From assembly GCA_017457865.1 (NCBI GenBank), contig JAFTGN010000056.1:1-50361 (forward strand): DNA of 50,361 nt, read 5' to 3'. Position numbers and translations under genes: made by a program. The notes beneath the pieces were generated by a model, which did not search any database, was not told the origin of the DNA, and saw nothing but the letters and a program-made list of their open reading frames with translations. The DNA is from Lachnospiraceae bacterium (GTDB taxonomy: Bacteria > Bacillota > Clostridia > Lachnospirales > Lachnospiraceae). Below are positions 8,405-16,076 of this stretch, one piece after another. Position 1 is the stretch's first letter. The number at the start of each line of letters is the position of its first letter.

Positions 8405-11199
8405 CCAATCGAAGCATCGTCCATCAGGTAACCAGACGGTATATGCACAGTCAGGCCGGCAGAACCAGGGTTTCTTTCATTGGCATTGTTTTAATGGTCA
8501 CACTGATGACCTGTGTATTTGTGGGGAAGGATACGGTACTGGCTTATTTTACAGAGATTGCAGAGGCCCATTATGGAAAATGGCATATGGCAGTGTATGA
8601 CATGGATGAGAACCAGTTGGCACAGATTCAGGCGCTTTCTGGTGTGAAGGAAACGGCAGTGTCACAGAACCTGCAATATACAGCATTCCCTCAGTCAGGA
8701 GATGAACTGCATCCCTATTTGAATTTGCGTACCTATTCAGACAAGGCATTTGACTGGATGAACATTCAGGTGGTGGAGGGAAGACTGCCTATGCAGGAAG
8801 ATGAGGTGGTCATCAGTTATGCAGCAGTAGAGGATGGGGCACAGGTAGCCATTGGCGATACCATTCAGGCAGATTGCTTTCGGAGATACATTGAGAATTT
8901 CGGAGCGTATGATACGGTCTTTCCGTTTCTTTCGTTTTCTTTAAGCAGCGGAGAGCGGAAGGAAGCACCGGCAGACTTTGGATTTTTCCCTGAGGGTGAT
9001 CCTTTTTATGAGGGGCATCGTGAAACGCATGAAGAAACTGGTATTCACCGTACCTATACCGTCACCGGATTCATAGAAGTACCTTCTTATGAGAACAGAG
9101 GCAGTGCTGCCTATACCGCCATCGGATGGATGGGAGAAGACCAGATCGATGGCAATGTGAACTGTTCCATCCGCATGGATACCAGTCAGGTACAGGAGTA
9201 TCTGAACAGAGAATTGGCAGAGATTGTGCCACCTGACCAGATAGAAGTGAACAATCCGGTATTGGCATTTGATGCATCTTCCACGGATGCTACGATCAAT
9301 TTTCTGGCAGTGGCCGGGCAGATCTTCTTTCTTTTGCTGATCAGTCTGGTTTCTGTCATTCTCATGTACAATCTGTTTCAGCTTTCTTTTGCGGAGCGGT
9401 GCAGATATCTGGGGATGCTGTCTTCTGTAGGTGCAACAGCCAGACAAAAGCGCAGCAGTGTGTATGATGAAGCCCTGTGTCTGCTTCTGCCGGCACTTCC
9501 AATAGGGGTTCTCCTTGGATTTGGCATCGTGTATGGCGGCGTAGGACTGCTTTCTCCACTGGCAGCCGGGATGATGGGCGTGGAATATGCCGTCCATGCG
9601 GTTTCGGTGAAGCTGCGGATTACGGTGTGGTCGGTCTTACTGACCATTGGATTTGCTGTGGTGACGGTTCTGGGATCTTCTCTCCTTCCGGCTGTGCGGA
9701 TCAGCAAAACCGGAGCCATAGAGGGGATACGGGGCAATGCAGAATGTTCTGTCAGAAAACAAAGCAGACATAAACTGAACGAAAGATGGATCCGTTGGTT
9801 TGGGCCAGAAGGCATGCTGGCAGCCGGTTTTCTCACCAATCAGAAGAAAAAGTCCAGAGGAATTGTGCGGGCGTTGGCCATGTTTTTCATTGTGTTGTCC
9901 GTTACGATGTATGGTGGACAGGCTGTCTCTCAGATGGTATCTTATAAGTTGAGAGATACCAGCCAGATGGGGATCATCGGGGGAGACGACTGGGAGTATA
10001 TGCTGACTGCTTCCGGACATACAGAAACAGTGGAAGCGATTGCAGAAGAGCTGTCACAGATGGAAGGGATTTCCCGGTTACAGGTATCCTATGAAGGTTT
10101 GTGGATTGGTGAAACAGAAGAGAAGGTGTTCAGTCAGGAATACTGGGATGCCTTTTATCAGGTGTTGTTACAGTATGATCCGGGAGGATTGTCAAAGCAG
10201 GAGTTTGAAACAGAGTATGTGTCAAACCATCCGAACCTTGTGAACATGATTTCTGTGGATACAGAAAGATTTCGGCAGATGTTAGAATCGGTACAGGGTG
10301 ATTTGGATGTATGGGAAGATCCGCGGACGATTCCCTGTATTGTATTTCAGACAGGGGAATTTTCCACAGACAGTTACAGTGTATGGGGGCGTCAGCCTTC
10401 TTCGTATCAATTTTTTGAAATTTCCCGTATGACGGATTTGGACATCGGAGAGGAACTTCCCCTCACTATTTCCGTACCGGAAGAGATGGCAGAAGATGGA
10501 TCTGTCCAGATGCCCCTGACCATCGCCGGTTTTGGAACCAATGAGACCCTTGGAAAATGGCTGGAATTGCATAGAGATAATTTTTGGGTGATCACCACAA
10601 ATGAGATTGCCAGAAAGATCAATGCAGTTCGGGGCGGTGGAATGGACATTACAGTATGTTTTCAGGCAGAAGAAGAAAATACCCAGGTACAGGCAAAACT
10701 ACAGCAGTTAAACCGGTTACAGGAACAGGAGAGTGGCATTTATTTTGCAACGAAGGAAACTTATCTGCCGGAAACGATCCCTGCGGTACTCAGTGGGATG
10801 CTTGGTCTTGTGATGAGGGGATTTATCGGCATCAGTTCAGTGATCTGTTTTTTGAATTTGTACAATTCCGTGGGGGGATTGATGCTGAAACGGAGAAAAG
10901 AATTCGCAGCATTGAAGTCCTGTGGTATGACAGGCAGACAGCTGTTTCGGATGTGCCGGTATGAATTATACCTGATTTTTTTCAGAAGCATTGTCATCGC
11001 AGTGCCCATCATCCTGCTTTTGTGCAAAAGCGTGGAACATGTGATGATCGGACGGTTCGGGCATTTTACGGTTAGATTTCCCCTTGCGTTGGTCTTGGGG
11101 ATGGGACTGTGTGCCATGGTGCTGACTGTCTGCATGGCGTGGATTTGTTGCAGGCGGGGAAATAAAGATGCAAATGGAGGTTTGATATGGTTTTGGTAG
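8401..11199 (+). CDS. FtsX-type ABC transporter permease with large extracellular domains
   Basis: Membrane subunit of the preceding ABC system, 932 aa. Hydrophobic segments occur near residues 25-45 (FIGIVLMVTLMTCVF), about 300-325 (FFLLLISLVSVILMYNLF), 360-390, 415-435, 490-510 (ALAMFFIVLSVTMYGG), and three near the C-terminus (about 800-930). FtsX domains follow each extracellular portion: 'LFQLSFAERCRYLGMLSSVGATARQ' and 'KRRKEFAALKSCGMTGRQ' are the typical FtsX coupling motifs. Two long hydrophilic regions, about 45-295 and 515-790, should lie outside the cell. This duplicated MacB-like layout is common in Firmicutes peptide-responsive exporters. The 3' end overlaps the response regulator gene by 13 nt, so transporter and sensor form one operon; this suggests self-regulated drug or peptide resistance. 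The substrate is unknown. Confidence 0.85.
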   Translation: MTNRSIVHQVTRRYMHSQAGRTRVSFIGIVLMVTLMTCVFVGKDTVLAYFTEIAEAHYGKWHMAVYDMDENQLAQIQALSGVKETAVSQNLQYTAFPQSGDELHPYLNLRTYSDKAFDWMNIQVVEGRLPMQEDEVVISYAAVEDGAQVAIGDTIQADCFRRYIENFGAYDTVFPFLSFSLSSGERKEAPADFGFFPEGDPFYEGHRETHEETGIHRTYTVTGFIEVPSYENRGSAAYTAIGWMGEDQIDGNVNCSIRMDTSQVQEYLNRELAEIVPPDQIEVNNPVLAFDASSTDATINFLAVAGQIFFLLLISLVSVILMYNLFQLSFAERCRYLGMLSSVGATARQKRSSVYDEALCLLLPALPIGVLLGFGIVYGGVGLLSPLAAGMMGVEYAVHAVSVKLRITVWSVLLTIGFAVVTVLGSSLLPAVRISKTGAIEGIRGNAECSVRKQSRHKLNERWIRWFGPEGMLAAGFLTNQKKKSRGIVRALAMFFIVLSVTMYGGQAVSQMVSYKLRDTSQMGIIGGDDWEYMLTASGHTETVEAIAEELSQMEGISRLQVSYEGLWIGETEEKVFSQEYWDAFYQVLLQYDPGGLSKQEFETEYVSNHPNLVNMISVDTERFRQMLESVQGDLDVWEDPRTIPCIVFQTGEFSTDSYSVWGRQPSSYQFFEISRMTDLDIGEELPLTISVPEEMAEDGSVQMPLTIAGFGTNETLGKWLELHRDNFWVITTNEIARKINAVRGGGMDITVCFQAEEENTQVQAKLQQLNRLQEQESGIYFATKETYLPETIPAVLSGMLGLVMRGFIGISSVICFLNLYNSVGGLMLKRRKEFAALKSCGMTGRQLFRMCRYELYLIFFRSIVIAVPIILLLCKSVEHVMIGRFGHFTVRFPLALVLGMGLCAMVLTVCMAWICCRRGNKDANGGLIWFW

Positions 11200-11867
11200 T
11201 GGAAGATGATGCCATGATCGTAGAAGGATTAAAACTCTCTCTGACCCAGGAGGGATACCGGGTGCGGACTGCCACAACCAAGGCAGAAGCGCTGGCCGTG
11301 TTAAATGGTACAGAAAGGGAGCAAATCCAGGTCTGTCTTTTGGATGTGATGCTTCCGGACGGAAATGGATATGAAATATGCAGTGAGATTCGCCGAAACA
11401 GCAGCATGCCCATTTTGTTTTTGACTGCCTGCGATGATGAAGTCCATACGGTGCTGGCATTAGAACAGGGGGCAGATGATTACATTACAAAGCCTTTTCA
11501 CATTCGGGAACTGATGGCACGGATGAAAGCAGTGCTTCGCAGAACACAGGGAATGCCGGTGGAATCGGTACTGCATCAGGTAGGTGCCAATCAGATCAAT
11601 CTGCAAACGGCAAAGGTATACAGAGACGGGCAGGAAGTGGTGTTGACTGCCATGGAGTATAAACTGCTTCTGGTGCTGTTGCGGCACAGAGGGCAGCTCC
11701 TTTCCAGACAGCAGCTGTTGGGCATTCTCTGGGATGATGCAGGGGACTATGTCAATGACAATACATTGACTGTTTATATGAAGCGGCTGCGAAACAAGCT
11801 GGATGACAGGGAAGGGACATATATTGAGACGGTTCGTGGAATGGGATACCGGTTAAGGAGTATGTGA
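11187..11867 (+). CDS. OmpR/PhoB-family response regulator (VncR-like)
   Basis: DNA-binding response regulator, 226 aa. The receiver domain (1-120) has the acidic pair ED at 7-8, the phosphoacceptor Asp53 in CLLDVMLPDG and Lys in 'YITKPF'. The C-terminal winged helix (about 130-226) ends with the recognition-helix segment 'VNDNTLTVYMKRLRNKL' and 'IETVRGMGYRL'. It overlaps the permease stop by 13 nt and the kinase start region, so all four genes 7688-12790 should be co-transcribed. The arrangement resembles Vex-VncRS and Bce-type modules, in which the regulator controls the transporter genes. ATGGAGG serves as ribosome binding site inside the permease gene. Confidence 0.92.
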   Translation: MVLVVEDDAMIVEGLKLSLTQEGYRVRTATTKAEALAVLNGTEREQIQVCLLDVMLPDGNGYEICSEIRRNSSMPILFLTACDDEVHTVLALEQGADDYITKPFHIRELMARMKAVLRRTQGMPVESVLHQVGANQINLQTAKVYRDGQEVVLTAMEYKLLLVLLRHRGQLLSRQQLLGILWDDAGDYVNDNTLTVYMKRLRNKLDDREGTYIETVRGMGYRLRSM

Positions 11868-11869
11868 GC

Positions 11870-12790
11870 ATGGGATGGATCATCATAGTGTTGCTTTGCT
11901 GTATTGCAGGGTTGTTGGGGTATCTTGTGGTGCAGCATAGAAGAAATGAAGCTTATCTGGACGGCATCATCGAGTATCTGATGAAAGTACAGGATCGAAA
12001 TACACTGCCTGAGATGAAGGAGCAGGTGGAAGGGAAGCGGGGCATTCTGCAAAGTGAATTATATAAGCTGGCATCCACACTGCAGGAGCAGTATGCCAGA
12101 GAAACAGAGAAGAACCGGTATCTGGCAGAGATGCTCTCCAATGTATCTCATCAGATCAAAACCCCACTGACTGCCATTACCATTATGACGGATTTGTTAA
12201 AAAGTGATATGTTGCCGGAAGCCGATCGGCGGCAGTGTGTATCCCGTATTGTGGGACAGACCGACCGGATCACATGGCTGGTGAAAACACTGCTGACCCT
12301 TGCCAGACTGGATGCGGAGGTGCTGTCCTTCAAGCAGGAGCAGGTAGAAATCGAAACGTTGATTGACAGCATTTACGATACACTGGCGGTACTGGCAGAA
12401 CTGAAAGGTGTGACACTGGAAAAAGAGATACCGGAAGGCGTGCAAGTCATCTGTGACAGACAATGGACCCGGGAAGCTTTTTTGAACATTGTGAAAAATT
12501 GCCTGGAGCATATAGGGGAAGGGGGACGTGTCGGTGCCGTGGTCAGTCAGTCCAATCTTGCCACAGACATCATCATTTGGGACACCGGAACTGGTATCAA
12601 TCCGGAAGATCTTCCCCATGTATTAGAACGTTTTTACCAGGGCAAACAGGCAGATTCCGGAAGTGTGGGCATTGGACTGGCATTGTCTGAGCAGATCATC
12701 CGAAAACAGAATGGCAATCTGACGGTGGAAAGCAAGGAGGGGCAGGGGACAAAATTTTCCATCAGATTGTATCATACAAAGACAGTGTGA
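11870..12790 (+). CDS. Sensor histidine kinase (VncS-like), single N-terminal membrane segment
   Basis: Membrane kinase partner of the response regulator just upstream, 306 aa. Residues 2-22 are one hydrophobic segment (GWIIIVLLCCIAGLLGYLVV). A short coiled-coil-like linker follows, then the HisKA H-box NVSHQIKTPLTA with His94, N-box 'FLNIVKNCLEH', G1 'DTGTGI', F-box 'LERFYQG' and G2 'GIGLALSEQII'. Lacking a real extracellular domain, it probably senses through the adjacent ABC transporter, as in BceS-type systems (inference). A GTG start at 11864 is possible, but ATG 11870 has AGGAG 9 nt upstream. A 10-bp hairpin (12812-12821 with 12841-12850) follows the gene at a short distance. Confidence 0.9.
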   Translation: MGWIIIVLLCCIAGLLGYLVVQHRRNEAYLDGIIEYLMKVQDRNTLPEMKEQVEGKRGILQSELYKLASTLQEQYARETEKNRYLAEMLSNVSHQIKTPLTAITIMTDLLKSDMLPEADRRQCVSRIVGQTDRITWLVKTLLTLARLDAEVLSFKQEQVEIETLIDSIYDTLAVLAELKGVTLEKEIPEGVQVICDRQWTREAFLNIVKNCLEHIGEGGRVGAVVSQSNLATDIIIWDTGTGINPEDLPHVLERFYQGKQADSGSVGIGLALSEQIIRKQNGNLTVESKEGQGTKFSIRLYHTKTV

Positions 12791-12811
12791 GAGTTTTGTG
12801 GTATTATTGAA

Positions 12812-12850
12812 ATTAATCTGATTTTAATCTTTCTTCTATTTCAGATTAAT
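12812..12850 (+). terminator. Hairpin after the kinase gene
   Basis: ATTAATCTGA (12812-12821) and TCAGATTAAT (12841-12850) form a perfect 10-bp AT-rich stem with a pyrimidine-rich loop; no T-tract follows. A smaller hairpin ATCAGAT/ATCTGAT is at 12892-12913. The rest of 12851-12927 shows nothing else I can name. Confidence 0.4.
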
Positions 12851-12927
12851 CCATTCCCTGTAATCTATAACCATCAGATGGGAAGCGTCTGATCAGATAT
12901 AAGAAGATCTGATAAAAGGGTGCCATG

Positions 12928-13216
12928 AGGCAATTGTGAAACTCTTTGAGCAGAATAGGAACAGCCTGCACATCAGAAATTTTATGTTTGCAGGGCAATA
13001 GATAGAATCCAGATATGTGCTGACAAGGAAGGCAAATATGTCTTAAGAAGACTCTTGTAGATGCCGGTACTTAGTATCCGTTGCATCTACACCGAAGCGA
13101 GAGCGTGTCTTTGCAAGACATATTGCGTACGAAGACAGCACATATAGATGTGTATCTTCCCTGCAAACATAAAATTTTGATGAAAGGCGTTCGGTATCAT
13201 AGTTTTGCAATTACCT
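12928..13216 (+). repeat. Dispersed structured-RNA repeat, copy R2
   Basis: A ~289-nt rod-like element. The closing helix pairs 12928-12943 with 13201-13216, with two wobbles and one mismatch. The second helix pairs 12971-12995 with 13159-13182, almost perfectly over about 24 bp. The third is ATATGTGCTG (13013-13022) with CAGCACATAT (13136-13145), perfect. The fourth is the ATATGTCTT region near 13034 with AAGACATATTGC. GTAGATGC (13057-13064) pairs with GCATCTAC (13083-13090). The loop blocks ACAGCCTGCA, AAGAAG-CTCTTGTAG, GAAGCGAGAGCG (13094-13105) and AAAGGCGTTCGGT match R1 and R3. It lies in sense orientation between the kinase and the DUF4342 gene, and ends about 30 nt before that gene. 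Confidence 0.78.
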
Positions 13217-13247
13217 AAGAGTGATCACAAAGGAAAGGAGCATGGGA

Positions 13248-13796
13248 ATGGATTTTTTAGAGAAAGTAGAAAAGGTAAGAGAAAAGACAGGGGTTTCGTA
13301 TGAAGTGGCAAAAGAAGCCTTAGAGGCTTGCGAGTACGATATGTTAGAAGCACTGGTGTATTTAGAGAAGCAGGGCAAGATTCCACAGCCTTCTTACGGC
13401 ACATGGTCTACGGAGCAGGGACAGCATTCCGAGGCATTTCACCAGACACAGGAGACCTATGCAAGAGACTGTCAGAAGAAATCTTCCGGTGATACATGGA
13501 GAAAGTTTACCGCATGGTGCAAGAAAATGTTGAAGGCCAGTCTGGAGAAGCATTTTGAAGTCATTCGGGAAAACAGACAGGTGCTCTCTGTTCCGGTGTT
13601 GATTTTGATCATCGGGTTTGTGTGTGCCTTTTGGGTGACACTGCCATTGCTGATCATCGGCATGTTTGTAGGATGCAGATACCAGTTCAGCGGGTTTGAA
13701 AAGACCAGCATTGATCTGAATGAAATGTGCGAAAAGGCATCTGAAGCCTGCGAGCAGGTAAAAAAGAACTTTCAGGAGAAGAAGGAAGTAGAATAA
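13248..13796 (+). CDS. DUF4342 protein with N-terminal UBA-like (TS-N) fold
   Basis: 182-aa protein of unknown function. Residues 1-45 (MDFLEKVEKVREKTGVSYEVAKEAL and on) match the UBA/EF-Ts N-terminal-like three-helix fold that opens DUF4342 proteins. The middle is polar. Residues about 105-145 carry one long or two short hydrophobic segments (VPVLILIIGFVCAFWVTLPLLIIGMFVG) followed by an amphipathic, charged C-terminal helix. The likely location is the inner membrane with cytosolic ends. The start chosen has AAAGGAG 7 nt upstream; in-frame starts at 13221 and 13242 are spaced wrongly. Structured repeat R2 forms its leader, and a two-component system follows 130 nt downstream, so a cell-envelope role is possible but unproven. 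Confidence 0.75.
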   Translation: MDFLEKVEKVREKTGVSYEVAKEALEACEYDMLEALVYLEKQGKIPQPSYGTWSTEQGQHSEAFHQTQETYARDCQKKSSGDTWRKFTAWCKKMLKASLEKHFEVIRENRQVLSVPVLILIIGFVCAFWVTLPLLIIGMFVGCRYQFSGFEKTSIDLNEMCEKASEACEQVKKNFQEKKEVE

Positions 13797-13832
13797 AAGG
13801 TCAGAAGATGCAAGAACCACGTATGGATCAGG

Positions 13833-13854
13833 AAACGTAAGAAAGTGTACGTTT
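13833..13854 (+). terminator. Small hairpin between the DUF4342 gene and the regulator
   Basis: AAACGTA (13833-13839) pairs with TACGTTT (13848-13854), followed by TGCGATC. Weak; it may be only a partial terminator. Confidence 0.35.
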
Positions 13855-13930
13855 TGCGATCTGATTTGAATGAAAAGTATTCAATGGCACATGTGCGGCA
13901 TGGGTGTTGGCAGAAGGGAAATGAAGGAAT

Positions 13931-14635
13931 ATGGCAGACAGAATTCTTGTGATTGAGGATGAAGTGAACATTGCCCGGTTTATTGAACTGGAATTACAGC
14001 ATGAGGGGTATGAGGTAGAGAAGGCTTTTGACGGCAGAGAGGGGCTTGACAAGGCAGTTTCTGGTTCTTACACATTGATTCTGTTGGATGTGATGCTTCC
14101 GGGTCTCAATGGCCTGGAAGTATTGCGCAGGATTCGAAAGGAAAGCAGTGTGCCGGTGATTTTGCTCACTGCCAGAGATGCGGTGATGGATAAGGTGGCC
14201 GGTCTGGATGCAGGAGCGGACGACTATATGACCAAGCCATTTGCCATCGAGGAACTGCTTGCCCGTATCCGCACTGCCAAACGCAGACGGATCGTAGAAG
14301 CAGAGCCGGAGGAAAAACTGACGGTGGGAGAGGTGACACTAGATGCCGCCCGGTATGAGGTCACGGTAAGAGGGGATCTGATCGATCTGACCAATCGGGA
14401 ATTTGAACTGCTTCACACACTGATGCGAAATAAAAACATTGTCATGAGCCGGGCAAGGCTGTTGGAAGAAGTGTGCGGCTATGAATATGAAGGAGAAACC
14501 AATCTGATCGATGTATATGTGCGGTATTTGCGGATGAAAATTGATGACCGGTATCAGATCAAGCTGATCCGCACTGTACGGGGAGCCGGATATGTGATCC
14601 GGGAGGAGGAATCAGAAGATAGATATAAAATGTAA
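13931..14635 (+). CDS. OmpR/PhoB-family response regulator
   Basis: DNA-binding response regulator, 234 aa. The receiver domain has the acidic pocket ED (9-10), phosphoacceptor Asp53 in LILLDVMLPGLNG, Thr in 'VILLTARD' and Lys in 'YMTKPF'. The C-terminal winged helix ends with 'NLIDVYVRYLRMKID' and 'IRTVRGAGYVIRE'. The closest family pattern is the ArlR/RprY/CutR type. It lies 96 nt before its partner kinase on the same strand. The targets are unknown; the DUF4342 gene immediately upstream is a candidate. Confidence 0.92.
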   Translation: MADRILVIEDEVNIARFIELELQHEGYEVEKAFDGREGLDKAVSGSYTLILLDVMLPGLNGLEVLRRIRKESSVPVILLTARDAVMDKVAGLDAGADDYMTKPFAIEELLARIRTAKRRRIVEAEPEEKLTVGEVTLDAARYEVTVRGDLIDLTNREFELLHTLMRNKNIVMSRARLLEEVCGYEYEGETNLIDVYVRYLRMKIDDRYQIKLIRTVRGAGYVIREEESEDRYKM

Positions 14636-14731
14636 ATATGAAATTCAGGACAAATGCGTGAGGGAACAGTTCATTATTTTGGATAAACCGGACGGTTGTG
14701 GAATCAAACATCAAAGGAATGGGAAATAGGG

Positions 14732-16021
14732 ATGTCAGAGAAAAGGGAAAACAGAGCGAAACGGATGACTTCCATTGCCAGAAAGCTAAACGGCAGCTTC
14801 TGGCGGAAGCGTCTTTGGGATTTATTTTTGACCGATCTGTTGGTCGCGGCACTGGTGTGCGGCGGCTATTTGTATTCCTGTGAGAAGCAGATCTACAGTC
14901 AGGCGAAAATGAGTGACTGGGTGGAGGAGTACCGGCATGCCGGACGGTATTTTACCAGAGCAGATGGAATCAGCTGGAGACAGATTGACTATGTCATCCA
15001 ACCGGCAGAGATGGAGGAATACCGGTTTCCTGTGACGAACTTTCTGGAATTTTGCATTCCGGCAGCGGTGATTCTGGTGATTTTGCAGGGGATTCATCTG
15101 TTCTTTGCGCTGTTTCACACTTCAGAAATCCGGCGGAAATTAAAACCCATCAATGACCTGGCGGTACGTGCAGAGGAGATGAGCAGTCTTTCTTTTGATC
15201 CGGGTAAGTTTTCTACGTTGGAACAGGCAATTGAAAATATTTCACCGGATGGACCGGAGGCAGAAGTCCATACAGGAGACAAAGATTTGCAGAGCATTGA
15301 AGTGGCACTGAACAATCTGCTCCATCACATGAAGGAAAGCCAGCAGCAGCAGGCACGGTTTGTGTCCGATGCGTCTCATGAACTGCGTACCCCCATTGCA
15401 GTGATAGAAGGGTATGTGAATCTGTTGGACCGTTGGGGAAAGGAAGACGAAGCGGTTCTCAATGAATCCATAGAAGCACTGAAGCATGAGTCTGCCCATA
15501 TGAAAGAACTGGTAGAACAGTTGTTGTTTCTGGCAAGAGGGGATAGCGGCAGAAACACCCTGCATCAGGTATCGTTTGATTTGAATGATGTGGTGAAAGA
15601 AGTGTTTGAAGAGTCTATGATGATTGAGAAACAGCATAGATACGAGTTGAAAGAACAGCCAGGGGCATTGACCTGTGGAGACGTGGCAATGATCAAGCAG
15701 TCCATTCGGATTTTTGTGCAGAATGCAGTGAAATATTCAGGAGAAGGAGATTGTATCACGTTTGCAGTGGGAATAGAGCCGGGGATGGTGTCTTATAGTG
15801 TGCAGGATGAGGGCGTTGGCATGGAAGCCGGGGAATTGGAGCATATCTTTGAACGGTTTTATCGGGCGGATCAGGCACGAAATGGAGAAAAAGGTGGTTC
15901 CGGTCTGGGATTGTCCATTGCCAGATGGATTGTGGAGGCCCATCACGGTACCATCGAAGTAACATCTGCACCGGAATGTGGCAGCCGGTTTACAGTGAAA
16001 CTGCCGGCGGAATCATCATGA
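14732..16021 (+). CDS. Sensor histidine kinase (ArlS/BaeS-like)
   Basis: Membrane sensor kinase for the preceding response regulator, about 429 aa. Two membrane segments (about 35-55, LFLTDLLVAALVCGGYLY; about 110-135, IPAAVILVILQGIHLFFALF) flank a short extracellular loop of about 60 residues. Next come a HAMP-like linker, H-box VSDASHELRTPIAV with His216, N-box 'FVQNAVKYSG', G1 'DEGVGM', F-box 'FERFYRAD', and G2 'GGSGLGLSIARWIVE'. The start is uncertain: ATG 14732 is used here, an in-frame TTG gives 12 more residues, and neither has a strong ribosome binding site. The stop codon lies inside a 13-bp hairpin shared with the convergent AlbA_2 gene. Confidence 0.88.
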   Translation: MSEKRENRAKRMTSIARKLNGSFWRKRLWDLFLTDLLVAALVCGGYLYSCEKQIYSQAKMSDWVEEYRHAGRYFTRADGISWRQIDYVIQPAEMEEYRFPVTNFLEFCIPAAVILVILQGIHLFFALFHTSEIRRKLKPINDLAVRAEEMSSLSFDPGKFSTLEQAIENISPDGPEAEVHTGDKDLQSIEVALNNLLHHMKESQQQQARFVSDASHELRTPIAVIEGYVNLLDRWGKEDEAVLNESIEALKHESAHMKELVEQLLFLARGDSGRNTLHQVSFDLNDVVKEVFEESMMIEKQHRYELKEQPGALTCGDVAMIKQSIRIFVQNAVKYSGEGDCITFAVGIEPGMVSYSVQDEGVGMEAGELEHIFERFYRADQARNGEKGGSGLGLSIARWIVEAHHGTIEVTSAPECGSRFTVKLPAESS

Positions 16022-16049
16022 GACATAGGCAGTTGTCTATGTCTCATGA
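16016..16049. terminator. Palindromic hairpin between convergent genes
   Basis: TCATGAGACATAG (16016-16028) and CTATGTCTCATGA (16037-16049) form a perfect 13-bp stem around an 8-nt loop, overlapping the kinase stop codon. Neither strand has a T-tract after it, so termination strength is doubtful. Confidence 0.5.
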
Positions 16050-16076
16050 AATGGATTTGAACAGCTTGTGTTGTGT

